This document shows positions 9,030-17,390 of a stretch of 64,000 nucleotides of DNA, in pieces; the stretch's first letter is position 1, and every line of letters starts with the position of its first letter. This DNA is from Paenarthrobacter nitroguajacolicus (GTDB lineage Bacteria; Actinomycetota; Actinomycetes; Actinomycetales; Micrococcaceae). The notes under the pieces were generated by a model that was not told the DNA's origin, did not search any database, and was given only the letters and a program-made list of their open reading frames with translations. Where the stretch lies: contig NZ_VNFK01000002.1 in the NCBI RefSeq assembly GCF_007786235.1, positions 124,001 through 188,000 of the forward strand, given 5' to 3'. The position numbers were made by a program, and so were the translations under genes.

Positions 9030-9754
9030 CCTGGTGGGACGCAGTGGTCCGAGGATTTACGGATACGCACACCACGGAGGTCCCTTTACCTGCCCTGCTG
9101 GCTATCCTCGCATGCGCTGTGATCCTGAGCATTCCCCGCGTTACCTGGCGATGGTTCGGCCTGTATGTCACGTTCGTCCACGAGCTCGGCCACGCCTACG
9201 CTGCACTCATGACCGGACGTTTCGTCCACGGCCTCAGAATAGGGCTTGACCATTCGGGACGCCTCGTCAGCAGCGGAAGGAGTGCTTTCGGCGCAGCATG
9301 GTCCGGCTTTTGGGGTTACCCGGCGCCTGCTGTCGTCGGGCTGGCCCTGATCGCCGCATTTGCCTTAGGCCGATCCGGCGCGGCCATGTCCGTGGGAGCC
9401 GTGGTCCTGCTCGTCTCCCTGATCTTCCTCAGGAACCTCACCGGGATCCTGGTGGCCGTCCTCAGTGCCGGCGTTGCCCAGGCCCTGATCCTGTTTGCGA
9501 CTCCCACTACGGTCAACTATGTGGTGCTGGCGCTTGGAATTGCGCTTTCCGTGGGCGGCGTCCGCGACCTGATGAAGCTCGCGGGTGTTCACACCCGCCG
9601 CCGCGACAGGCTGGCAGCGTCCGATGCCTTCATTCTTGGCCGTACCACGGGCGTCCCGGCGTTCGTTTGGCTGGCAGGCTTCACCGTGGTGATCGCCGGC
9701 TGTGCTGCAGTCTCTGCCTGGTTGTTGTGGGGCATGCTTTCCTCCAGCAGTTGA
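8942..9754 (+). CDS. M50-type (M50B-like) membrane metalloprotease
   Basis: 270 aa if translation starts at the GTG at 8942, which overlaps the TetR stop as GTGA. Four further in-frame GTGs follow every six codons because of the tandem repeat, so the real start is uncertain. The mature part has about six membrane helices. The zinc-protease motif HELGH lies at about residues 80-84 within FVHELGHAYAALMTGR, as in the M50B-like family. The intramembrane site-2 protease fold is known; the target of this small branch is not. It is co-transcribed with a TetR regulator. Confidence 0.78.
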   Translation: MIDHSAVNYVGPVNDVETVNDIQTVNFAQTWWDAVVRGFTDTHTTEVPLPALLAILACAVILSIPRVTWRWFGLYVTFVHELGHAYAALMTGRFVHGLRIGLDHSGRLVSSGRSAFGAAWSGFWGYPAPAVVGLALIAAFALGRSGAAMSVGAVVLLVSLIFLRNLTGILVAVLSAGVAQALILFATPTTVNYVVLALGIALSVGGVRDLMKLAGVHTRRRDRLAASDAFILGRTTGVPAFVWLAGFTVVIAGCAAVSAWLLWGMLSSSS

Positions 9755-9796
9755 GCCCTTGCCCTGTGGTCCCTTGAGGGTGTCCAATCCTCTTTA

Positions 9797-9823
9797 ACGT
9801 TCGAACCTCTTCGACGTTCGGAC
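9797..9823 (+). promoter_or_regulatory. Direct repeat upstream of EF-G paralogue
   Basis: ACGTTCGAAC (9797-9806) and ACGTTCGGAC (9814-9823) form a direct repeat with a 17-base period, 33 bases before the EF-G-like start. The first copy contains TTCGAA. It may be a tandem operator or part of the promoter. The binding protein is unknown. Confidence 0.35.
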
Positions 9824-9855
9824 TCCATACTGGGATACACCACCAGGAGGTGCCC

Positions 9856-11946
9856 ATGTCCGTGAAGGGCACGCGCGAAACTGCCAAGGCCACAGGGTCG
9901 GGCACACCCGAGGCCCGACGAAGTGACAACGGATCGGTACTGGCCGCAAGCGATCCTGCGAAGATTCGCAACGTTGCGCTGGTAGGGCATTCCGGCGTCG
10001 GCAAGTCGATGCTGGTGGAGGCTCTGCTGGCTGCAACCGGAGCCATCAACAGGATGGGATCCATCAGTGAAGGCACCACCGTCAGCGACTCCGATCCGTC
10101 CGCCATCCATCAACAACGTTCCGTGACGTTGTCAGTGGCACCGATCCTCGTAGGGGACATCAAGGTCAACCTGATCGACACCCCCGGCTACACTGACTTC
10201 ACCGGCGAACTGCGCGCTGGCTTGAGGGCCGCCGATGCGGCCCTTTTTGTTGTCTCCGGAAATGACGGCATCGATGGTGCCACCATCGCCCTCTGGGGCG
10301 AGTGCGAAAAGATCCGCATGCCGCGCACGGTGGTGGTCAGCAAACTGGACCATCCGAGGGCCGACTTCAGTGCCGCCGTCGTGCGTTGCCAGGAAGCCTT
10401 CGGCGACGGCGTCCTCCCGCTCTACCTTCCGGCTGAAGGCAACCAGGGTCTAATGGGGGTCCTGCACAGCGGCAGCGACCACGAGGCTGTTGAGGAAGCA
10501 AGGGGGCCGTTAATCGAGGGGATCATTGCCGAGAGCGAGGACGAAACGCTCCTGGACCGTTACCTTGGCGGGGAGGAACTGCCATTGGCGGACCTGATCA
10601 CCGATCTGGAAACGGCCGTGGCGCGGGGCAGCTTCTTCCCTGTCATGCCGACATCGGCCGAAACAGGCCTCGGCCTCCCCGAACTCATGGCCCTGATGAC
10701 CGATGCGTTGCCGTCACCGTTAGAACGTACTCCTCCGGCAGCCATGAAACTCGATGGCTCCTCCCTGAAAGCGCTGGATTGCGATCCGGCAGGACGTCTC
10801 GCCGCAGAAGTTGTTCGGACCACCGTGGATCCCTTTCTTGGCCGCGTGTGCCTGGTCCGCGTCTTTTCGGGGACCCTGCGTGAGGATTCATCCATCCATA
10901 TCGGCGGCAGGGGACTGGCAAACAGGGGGCACGAGGACCACGACGCCGATGAGCGCCTGACGCACCTCTACTCACCTGTGGGCTCCAGCCTGAAGGCCGT
11001 TCCACAGTGCATTGCGGGGGATATCTGCGCCATCAGCAAACTCACCAGTGCCGAAACGGGGGACACCGTCTCCGATCGGGAAACGCCGCTGCTGATCGAA
11101 ACATGGAACATGCCGGAGCCCCTCATGCCGATCGCCATTGAAGGTGCCTCGCGCAGTGATGAGGATGCCCTTGCCAAGAGCATTGGAAAAGTGGCGGCAG
11201 CCGATCCTACACTTCGGCTGGAGCGAAACCAGGACACCCATCAGCTCATCCTCTGGTGCATGGGCGAGGCCCACGCGGACGTGGTGCTGGACAGGCTCCG
11301 CGGGCAAGGAGTCAAGCTCCAGACCGTGGACGTGATCACTCCTCTCCGCGAAACGTTTGCCACCAAGGCGACGGGCCACGGCCGCCACGTCAAGCAATCC
11401 GGCGGCCATGGCCAGTTCGCCATCTGCGACATCGAGGTGGAACCGTTGGCCCGCGGCGAGGGATTCACGTTCACGGACAAAATCGTGGGCGGCGTCATCC
11501 CGGGAACCTTCGTCACGTCCGTGGAGAAAGGCGTGCGCTCACAGATGCTCAAAGGGGTGTCAGCAGGATTCCCCGTGGTGGACATCAAAGTGACGCTGCT
11601 GGGTGGAAAGACCCACAGCGTTGACTCGTCCGATGCCGCGTTCCAGGCAGCGGGGGCGCTGGCGCTGAGGGAAGCGGCTGCGGCGGCGAAGATCCAGCTC
11701 CTGGAACCTGTGTCCTCGGTGGTCGTCAGTGTCCCCGATGAGCATGTGGGGGCCGTGATGAGTGACTTGTCCGGGCGGCGGGGACGCGTCACCGGAACCA
11801 CCGCGGATGAGGGCGGTGGAACGGAGATCAGCGCAGAAGTGCCGGACCAGGAGCTCCTGCGCTACGCCATCGAACTTCGGGCGCTGACAGCAGGGACCGG
11901 CCGGTTCCGGCGTTCCTACCTCCGCCATGACCCCGTTCCTAGATAG
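9856..11946 (+). CDS. Elongation factor G-like protein (EF-G2)
   Basis: 696 aa. AGGAGG five bases upstream fixes the ATG at 9856. The domain order matches EF-G: GTPase domain with P-loop GHSGVGKS, DTPGYTDF (G3) and SKLD (G4), then domains II to V ending in a beta-alpha-beta fold. The P-loop differs from the AHVDHGKT of translational EF-G, and the switch region 'QQRSVTLSVA' replaces 'ERGITI'. This is the pattern of the actinobacterial second EF-G (FusA2 type), whose role is unsettled. It is monocistronic and convergent to the hydrolase, with three bases between the stop codons. Confidence 0.88.
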   Translation: MSVKGTRETAKATGSGTPEARRSDNGSVLAASDPAKIRNVALVGHSGVGKSMLVEALLAATGAINRMGSISEGTTVSDSDPSAIHQQRSVTLSVAPILVGDIKVNLIDTPGYTDFTGELRAGLRAADAALFVVSGNDGIDGATIALWGECEKIRMPRTVVVSKLDHPRADFSAAVVRCQEAFGDGVLPLYLPAEGNQGLMGVLHSGSDHEAVEEARGPLIEGIIAESEDETLLDRYLGGEELPLADLITDLETAVARGSFFPVMPTSAETGLGLPELMALMTDALPSPLERTPPAAMKLDGSSLKALDCDPAGRLAAEVVRTTVDPFLGRVCLVRVFSGTLREDSSIHIGGRGLANRGHEDHDADERLTHLYSPVGSSLKAVPQCIAGDICAISKLTSAETGDTVSDRETPLLIETWNMPEPLMPIAIEGASRSDEDALAKSIGKVAAADPTLRLERNQDTHQLILWCMGEAHADVVLDRLRGQGVKLQTVDVITPLRETFATKATGHGRHVKQSGGHGQFAICDIEVEPLARGEGFTFTDKIVGGVIPGTFVTSVEKGVRSQMLKGVSAGFPVVDIKVTLLGGKTHSVDSSDAAFQAAGALALREAAAAAKIQLLEPVSSVVVSVPDEHVGAVMSDLSGRRGRVTGTTADEGGGTEISAEVPDQELLRYAIELRALTAGTGRFRRSYLRHDPVPR

Positions 11947-11949
11947 CCC

Positions 11950-12615
11950 CTAGGAGTGTGTCCGCAGGAAAGCGGCCACCGCGGGAGCGAGCGACGCGCC
12001 CACTTCGGCCGGGGTGCGCTTCACGCCCTTGACCGCGAACGAATGGTCGCCGCCCTCGCTCCACTGAAGTGTCGCCGTCGGGCCTATCTTTTCCACCACG
12101 CTCTCCAACAGTGAAGGCGTGGCGAAGGTATCCCGAGTGCCTTGAAGGAAGAGCATGGGCGCCGTGACACCGTACAGGTGTTCATCGCGCAACTTCTCTG
12201 GCTTACCGGGAGCGTGCAACGGATAGCCGAGGTACACCAGCCCGCGGGCGGGCATGCCTTCGGCCACTGCCATGGATGCCATGCGCCCGCCGAAGGACTT
12301 GCCGGCGGCCCAGAGAGGCTCGGTATCGGATAGTTCCGCGGCTTTGTCCATCACGGCCCGCCACGTGGCGATGGCCAGCGGTGGACGGTCCGGGAAGCGC
12401 CTGCCTGCTTCGCGGTAGGGAAAATTGAAGCGCAGCGTGGCCACACCTTCGTCGGCCATTGCTTCGGCGAATCCGCGCAGGAACGGGTGTTCCATCCCGG
12501 CGCCTGCCCCGTGGGCCACCACCAAGGTGGCAAGAGGCTGTTCCGGCCGGATATGAAGGCCCGATACTTCGGTCTCGCCGACGGCAATGGTGACGGATGG
12601 TTCTGGTTTTGGCAT
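11950..12615 (-). CDS. Alpha/beta hydrolase (Tex30/KANL3-like)
   Basis: 221 aa. Hydrolase features: VVAHGAGAGMEHP (oxyanion loop), nucleophile elbow GKSFGG, acidic residue in FLQGTRDTFA, and catalytic histidine in GGDHSFAV. The compact lidless fold matches the KANL3/Tex30 alpha/beta hydrolase family, many members of which are annotated as dienelactone-hydrolase-like. The ATG start has only a weak ribosome site. It is divergent from the LigD-type polymerase gene across about 100 bases and convergent to the EF-G paralogue. The substrate is not evident. Confidence 0.8.
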   Translation of the reverse strand: MPKPEPSVTIAVGETEVSGLHIRPEQPLATLVVAHGAGAGMEHPFLRGFAEAMADEGVATLRFNFPYREAGRRFPDRPPLAIATWRAVMDKAAELSDTEPLWAAGKSFGGRMASMAVAEGMPARGLVYLGYPLHAPGKPEKLRDEHLYGVTAPMLFLQGTRDTFATPSLLESVVEKIGPTATLQWSEGGDHSFAVKGVKRTPAEVGASLAPAVAAFLRTHS

Positions 12616-12678
12616 GTATCCATCATGCTGCAGTCACCGGCGTGCTTGGGACGCGCGGCACAAATGCAGTGGTGAGTG

Positions 12679-12708
12679 CTGACGCGGGCCGCCACTTCGG
12701 GGTAGCTT
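12679..12708 (+). promoter_or_regulatory. Promoter of LigD-type polymerase
   Basis: CTGACG (12679-12684), 18 bases, then TAGCTT (12703-12708). The ATG at 12715 is exactly 7 bases after the last T of the -10, and no ribosome site is visible, so the mRNA is predicted to begin at the start codon. Confidence 0.55.
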
Positions 12709-12714
12709 GTGCCC

Positions 12715-13740
12715 ATGGCGAGCGAAGCAACCACTGTTACCGTGCCCGGTCCCCACGGCCCCCGGGAGGTTCGAATCTCCAGTCCCAGCCGTGTGATGTG
12801 GCCTGAGGCAGGACTGACCAAACTGGACCTGGCCAACTACCTCATCGACGTCGGGGAAGCCTTCGTTACGGCGAACGGCAACAGGCCCATCAGCCTCCAA
12901 CGCTATTCCGGCAACATCGAAGGGGAGATGTTCTTCTCCAAGAATCCACCCAAAGGCGCCCCGGAGTACGTCCGGTCTGTTCCGGTGACCTATCCCAGCG
13001 CGCGTTCGCATCCACAACTGGTCATCGACGAACCAGCTGCCGCTGTCTGGGCAGCCCAAATGAACACGGTGGTGTTCCACCCGTGGGCGTCGCGGGCCGA
13101 TGATCCCGACAACCCTGACCAGCTTCGCATCGATCTCGACCCGCAGCCGGGGACGGACTTCGATGACGCCATTCCGGCCGCGCTGGAACTCCGATCCGTG
13201 TTGGAGGAGGCTGGGCTGACGGCCTTCATCAAGACCTCCGGCAACCGTGGACTGCACGTGTACGCGCCCATCCACCCCAAGCACGAGTTCCTGGACGTAC
13301 GCCACGCAGTGATCGCCGCTGGACGCGAGTTGGAGCGCCGCATGCCGGAAAAGGTCACCACTGCATGGTGGAAGGAAGAACGCGGATCGAGGATCTTCGT
13401 GGACTTCAACCAAGCCAACCGGGACAGGACCATCGCCGGGGCGTACAGCCCCCGTGCCGTGCCCACGGCGCAGGTATCCTGCCCGCTTTCATGGGACGAA
13501 CTGGAGAGCGCCGACCCTGCAAAATACACCATCGCAACGGTTCCCGATCGCCTGAAGACCATCGGCGACCCTTGGGCTGGCATGCACCAACAGCACGGCG
13601 ACATCGACGTACTGCTTACGTGGTGGGACCGCGACGTCCGGAACGGACAGGGCGAGATGCCTTTCCCGCCCGAATTTCCCAAGATGCCGGGCGAGCCCAT
13701 GCGCGTGCAGCCGAGCCGGGCCCGCAAGCCGGAGGAGTAG
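12715..13740 (+). CDS. Stand-alone LigD-type primase-polymerase
   Basis: 341 aa, a polymerase domain only. It matches the archaeo-eukaryotic primase-like LigD PolDom. The metal pair is in RIDLDPQPGTDF, followed by FIKTSGNRGLHVYAP and the third acidic residue in RIFVDFNQ. No ligase or nuclease domain is attached, and neither Ku nor ligase lies nearby. In mycobacteria, free-standing PolDom proteins act as gap-filling or primase-like polymerases in DNA repair, and similar use is inferred here. The predicted leaderless start is at ATG 12715. The next gene follows 14 bases downstream. Confidence 0.9.
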   Translation: MASEATTVTVPGPHGPREVRISSPSRVMWPEAGLTKLDLANYLIDVGEAFVTANGNRPISLQRYSGNIEGEMFFSKNPPKGAPEYVRSVPVTYPSARSHPQLVIDEPAAAVWAAQMNTVVFHPWASRADDPDNPDQLRIDLDPQPGTDFDDAIPAALELRSVLEEAGLTAFIKTSGNRGLHVYAPIHPKHEFLDVRHAVIAAGRELERRMPEKVTTAWWKEERGSRIFVDFNQANRDRTIAGAYSPRAVPTAQVSCPLSWDELESADPAKYTIATVPDRLKTIGDPWAGMHQQHGDIDVLLTWWDRDVRNGQGEMPFPPEFPKMPGEPMRVQPSRARKPEE

Positions 13741-13754
13741 ACCCAGGAGCCCAT

Positions 13755-14891
13755 GTGCGAGGACGTCCGGGGCGGGGGATCCTGTCAGCCGCACTGGCGT
13801 GCGGCCTGCTGGTCAGTGGTTGCACCGACGAGCCGGTGCCGCTGCCGCCTGAGTCGACCACAGCCGTGCCGACGACGACGGCAACCACTCCGCCGGACGT
13901 AGTGACGCCCGCCCCGCCTGCGGTCCCGACACCCACCGTGGCAAGTCCGACGGAGACTGCATCAACACCGGCCTTCCAGGAACTTCGCGCGACCCTGGAG
14001 CTCTTCAGCCGGGAGAAACTGCAGGAAGGCGCCTCAGCGATCCTGATCAAGGCCAAGGTCGGCAGCCAGGAGTGGACGCATGCCGCCGGTGTCAGGAGCC
14101 GCGACGGACGTGTCGCCGCCCAACCCGGTGACCGCTTCCAAGTAGGTGGCCAGGTCCGGACCATGATCGCTGTTTCTGTGATGAAGCTCGTCGACGAGGG
14201 ACGGTTGCGTTTGGACGACGCCATCACCACGCTTCTGCCCACGGCCATCGTCCCGGCAACGAATCCGGTGACCATCCGCCAGCTCCTGGGAAACAGGGTG
14301 GACCTGCCTGGAGCCCAGGCAGATGCCCTGCTGGCACAGGTGGTGGAGCAGCTTCGCGGGGCACCGCTGGACGCTGTGCTCCGAACGGACATTCTGGCGC
14401 CGCTGAACCTCGGTTCGACGGGGCTGCTGGGGGCCAACACCGGCGTGCCCGACGACTTGGTCCACGGCTACGTCCGGATAGGATCCGACACGGTGGATGT
14501 GACCAGCCCTGGCACGCCGGGCAGTGCTGCGTCCGCTGGCCTGATGTCCTCGGTGGAGGACATCACCAGGTTCCAGGCCGCGCTGTTGAACGGACAGTTG
14601 ATGTCCCCACAGAGCCTCATCGATATGAAAAGCACGGTGTTCGCCGACTACGGACTGGGCCTGGACCATTGGCACGACCGCTGCACCAACGGGACCTACT
14701 TCGGTCATGCCGGCGACGTTCCCGGGTACGGGAGCATCGCCATCAGCAGTGCGGACGGTAACCGCCAACTGGCCATTTTCATGGCCTATCCGCCACTGCC
14801 TGCAGCACAGCAGCCCTCGGCCCTCGCCTTGGAGATGACAGGGGTGGCGCAAGTTGCCTTGAACACCGTCTGCCGGTTCCAGTTCCGCTGA
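13755..14891 (+). CDS. Lipoprotein resembling serine beta-lactamase, catalytic residues lost
   Basis: 378 aa from the GTG at 13755, with GGAG five bases upstream. A lipobox LVSGC (Cys at about 23) follows an arginine-rich start, then comes a Pro/Thr/Ser linker to about 72. The rest resembles class C beta-lactamase/DD-peptidase-like proteins: 'LVDEGRLRLDDAI', 'VTIRQLL', 'ILAPLNL', 'SAGLMSSVEDITRFQAALL' and FGHAGDVPGYGS. The active-site SxxK is replaced by G132-Q-V-R135, and the stretch that should carry YxN is missing between LPGAQ and the following helix. It is probably a non-enzymatic binding or regulatory lipoprotein on the outer face of the membrane. Confidence 0.8.
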   Translation: MRGRPGRGILSAALACGLLVSGCTDEPVPLPPESTTAVPTTTATTPPDVVTPAPPAVPTPTVASPTETASTPAFQELRATLELFSREKLQEGASAILIKAKVGSQEWTHAAGVRSRDGRVAAQPGDRFQVGGQVRTMIAVSVMKLVDEGRLRLDDAITTLLPTAIVPATNPVTIRQLLGNRVDLPGAQADALLAQVVEQLRGAPLDAVLRTDILAPLNLGSTGLLGANTGVPDDLVHGYVRIGSDTVDVTSPGTPGSAASAGLMSSVEDITRFQAALLNGQLMSPQSLIDMKSTVFADYGLGLDHWHDRCTNGTYFGHAGDVPGYGSIAISSADGNRQLAIFMAYPPLPAAQQPSALALEMTGVAQVALNTVCRFQFR

Positions 14892-14897
14892 GGGACT

Positions 14898-15518
14898 CTA
14901 TTCGAAGCGCGAAGGATCGCCGGTTCCGCGTCGGACCACTTCTGCGACGCCGCTGGAGAAATCGATCACCGTGGTGGGCTCAGAGCCGGTATCGCCGGAA
15001 TCGATGACGGCGTCCACCTCGTTGTCCAACCGTTCCTTGATTTCCCAGCCCTGGGTCAAGGGCTCCTCCTGGTCCGGCAGCAGGAGGGTGCTGGAGAGCA
15101 ATGGTTCGCCCAATTCGGCGAGGAGTGCCTGAACCACCTTGTGATCCGGAATGCGAACGCCCACAGTTTTCTTCTTGGGATGGAGGAGTCGCTTGGGAAC
15201 TTCCCGCGTGGCCGGGAGGATAAACGTGTAGCTGCCCGGAGTGACGGCTTTGATGCTCCGGAACACGTCGTTGTCGATCATGACGAACTGCCCCATCTGG
15301 GCGAAGTCCTTGCACACCAACGTGAAGTGGTGTTTGTCGTCCAGGTGGCGGATGGTCCGGATGCGGTCCAGCGCTTCCCTGTTGCCAATCTGCGCGCCGA
15401 GCGCGTAGCAGGAGTCGGTGGGGTAAGCGATCAAGCCGCCGTCCTGCAGCATATGGACCACTTGGCCAATGGCGCGCGGTTGGGGATCTTCCGGGTGGAC
15501 GTCAAAGAATCTGGCCAT
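14898..15518 (-). CDS. Sua5/YciO/YrdC-family protein (YciO type)
   Basis: 206 aa with a single YrdC-like domain: GGLIAYPTDSCYALGAQIG near the N-terminus, then KHHFTLVCKDF, and 'VGVRIPDHKVVQALL'. The family binds double-stranded RNA and ATP. YrdC/Sua5 make threonylcarbamoyl-AMP for tRNA t6A, while YciO-type members are close but distinct, and this one looks YciO-like. It follows the ABC permease by 20 bases but has its own promoter, with a -10 7 bases before the ATG and a PafBC-like box upstream. DNA-damage control of this gene would be unexpected. Confidence 0.82.
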   Translation of the reverse strand: MARFFDVHPEDPQPRAIGQVVHMLQDGGLIAYPTDSCYALGAQIGNREALDRIRTIRHLDDKHHFTLVCKDFAQMGQFVMIDNDVFRSIKAVTPGSYTFILPATREVPKRLLHPKKKTVGVRIPDHKVVQALLAELGEPLLSSTLLLPDQEEPLTQGWEIKERLDNEVDAVIDSGDTGSEPTTVIDFSSGVAEVVRRGTGDPSRFE

Positions 15519-15524
15519 GGGAAG

Positions 15525-15547
15525 AGCCTACGACAAAGCTATGACAA
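15525..15547 (-). promoter_or_regulatory. PafBC/RecA-NDp-like promoter of YciO gene
   Basis: On the minus strand, TTGTCATAG (15547-15539), eight bases, then TAGGCT (15530-15525), and ATG 7 bases later at 15518. This fits the mycobacterial RecA-independent damage promoter (TTGTCRGTG-N8-TANNNT) in its TTGTCR core, spacing and -10. The motif overlaps the permease stop codon. Confidence 0.5.
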
Positions 15548-16405
15548 GACGTCCTTGTTGGAGAATTTCGCGTAGGCCAGCGCGCCGCAGACAGCGATGT
15601 ATCCGGCCTGCAGCAGCGCGTTCTCACCAAACGACGTCCAGGCGATCGGCTGCCGAAGCAGATCGGCGAACCCCAGCCAGTGGTGGCTGAACAGCCATGG
15701 ATGCAACCATTCCAGCTGCGGCAGGTTGTCCAGGACCTGTGAGACCACGGAAAGGACAATCGTCGCAGCCATTGCCCCCACCGGCACATCCGTGAACGTT
15801 GAGATCAGGAGTCCGATCGCGGACAACCCCAGCAGGGAAACGGTAATGTACGCAGCGATCAGCAGCGATCTCAGGGCCGACTCGCCCACGCTGATGGTGT
15901 CACCTGACAGCAGTGTCACCGGCCCCACGGGAAAAAGCACGACGCCGGCCAAGGCACCTGACGCTGCCACCGTCGCCGTGGCGGCAAAACAGAATGCGAC
16001 GGCCCCGGCATACTTCACCAGCAGCAGGCGCACCCGCCCGGCAGGCGCCAGCAACAGATATCGCAAGGTCCCGAGGTTGGCCTCTCCGGCGATGGTGTCT
16101 CCGGCCACCACCCCGATGGTGAGGGGCAGGAACAACGGCACGCACACCACCAAGGCCGTCACTGCCACAAACAGGCCGTTTTGCGTGATGCGGTCCAGGA
16201 ACAGTGGACCGCGTCCGGGCGTAGCGGGCCGGGACGATAACTTCACGGCGACGGCAATCAGGATGGGAACGGCAGCGAGGGCGATCAGCATGGCCCAGGT
16301 GCGGAGCCGGCGGAAAAGCACAGACAATTCCGAGGCGAGGAGTGCCCACCCGGCCCCGGGGCCAGCGGTGGCAACGGACGAAATCCCGGCAGCTTCAGCC
16401 GACAA
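15539..16405 (-). CDS. ABC transporter permease
   Basis: 288 aa with about six membrane helices (first near 38-55: 'WAMLIALAAVPILIAVAV'). It resembles ABC-2-type permeases that work with DrrA/CcmA-like ATPases. The segment 'FLPLTIGVVAGDTIAGEANLGTLRYLL' is typical of such permeases. The start overlaps the ATPase gene by 11 bases, so the two form one export complex in the cytoplasmic membrane. Substrate unknown. The secreted LolA-like protein encoded first in the operon hints at a lipid or lipoprotein-related role. Confidence 0.87.
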   Translation of the reverse strand: MSAEAAGISSVATAGPGAGWALLASELSVLFRRLRTWAMLIALAAVPILIAVAVKLSSRPATPGRGPLFLDRITQNGLFVAVTALVVCVPLFLPLTIGVVAGDTIAGEANLGTLRYLLLAPAGRVRLLLVKYAGAVAFCFAATATVAASGALAGVVLFPVGPVTLLSGDTISVGESALRSLLIAAYITVSLLGLSAIGLLISTFTDVPVGAMAATIVLSVVSQVLDNLPQLEWLHPWLFSHHWLGFADLLRQPIAWTSFGENALLQAGYIAVCGALAYAKFSNKDVLS

Positions 16406-17390
16406 CGTCGAACCCCTCTCCGGTCAACGACACAAAGCGATCTTCCAAGCTTGCGTTTTCCACAGTGAAGCCACGGACCCGGACGCCATCTGCCACCAAG
16501 GCAGCCACGATCGACTCCGGTTCCACCCCATTGAGCCCGGTGCCCAACAGCGCCGTGGCCTCCCGTGGACTACCTGGGCCCGGAGCCTCGCCGGGGACAA
16601 GCCCCAGGCGTGCCAGGACGCGGGCAGCACGTTCGACGTCGGGCGTTTGGATGAGGACGTGAGCCTGCCCGGAGGACCGCAGTTCGTCCAGCGGCCCTTG
16701 GGCTACCAACCGGCCGGCGCTCATGACGCCAACGTGGGTGCACATTTGCTCAACTTCGGCCAACAAGTGGCTGGAGACAAAAACGGTTGTCCCACCGGCG
16801 GCCAAGGAACGAACCAGGCCCCGGACCTCGCGGGTGCCTTGGGGGTCCAGCCCGTTGGTTGGTTCGTCGAGGACCAGCAGTTCCCGTGGCCTCAGCATGG
16901 CGTTCGCCAAGCCCAGCCTTTGTTTCATGCCCAAGGAATACGCCCGGACCTTCTTCCCGGCAGCGTGGCTGAGTCCTACCCGGTCCAAGGCGTCGTGGAC
17001 CCGTTGCCGCCTCGTGGCTGACGGTGCGTGGCGGTCGGCGGAGTCCAGGCGCAGGAGGTTGCCCGCGCCCGAAAGAAAAGGGTAGAAGCCCGGGCCCTCC
17101 ACCAAAGCGCCAACATCAGGCAGCACCGAAGCCAGGGCACGCGGCATCTCCCGACCAAGGACGCTGATGTCACCGCTGTTGGGTGTCGCTAAGCCCAACA
17201 GCAGCCGGATGGTGGTGGTCTTCCCGGAACCATTCGGCCCCAGGAAGCCGAAGACGGAACCGCGCGGCACCGAAAGGTCGATGCCGTCCACAGCCGCCCG
17301 GTGACCGAAGCGTTTGACCAGGCCCCGGGTTTCTATGGCAAGGCCGGCCGCGACTGGCGGCCCGGGCTCGTGGGGGTCGGTTGCCTTCAC
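16395..17390 (-). CDS. ABC transporter ATP-binding protein
   Basis: 331 aa. Walker A GPNGSGKTT, signature YSLGMKQRL, and Walker B LLVLDEPTNGLDP with a following switch histidine in VFVSSHLL. About 90 residues follow the ATPase core, as in DrrA/CcmA-like exporters. It overlaps the upstream LolA-like gene by ATGA and the downstream permease by 11 bases, so all three are probably translated in series. It powers export by the partner permease. Confidence 0.92.
   Translation of the reverse strand: MKATDPHEPGPPVAAGLAIETRGLVKRFGHRAAVDGIDLSVPRGSVFGFLGPNGSGKTTTIRLLLGLATPNSGDISVLGREMPRALASVLPDVGALVEGPGFYPFLSGAGNLLRLDSADRHAPSATRRQRVHDALDRVGLSHAAGKKVRAYSLGMKQRLGLANAMLRPRELLVLDEPTNGLDPQGTREVRGLVRSLAAGGTTVFVSSHLLAEVEQMCTHVGVMSAGRLVAQGPLDELRSSGQAHVLIQTPDVERAARVLARLGLVPGEAPGPGSPREATALLGTGLNGVEPESIVAALVADGVRVRGFTVENASLEDRFVSLTGEGFDVVG

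Noticed and set aside
12765..12777. GGTTCGAATCTCC, like a tRNA T-loop
   Set aside because: It lies inside the LigD-type coding region (codons for a Val-Arg-Ile-Ser stretch), and no acceptor, D or anticodon arm can be formed around it.
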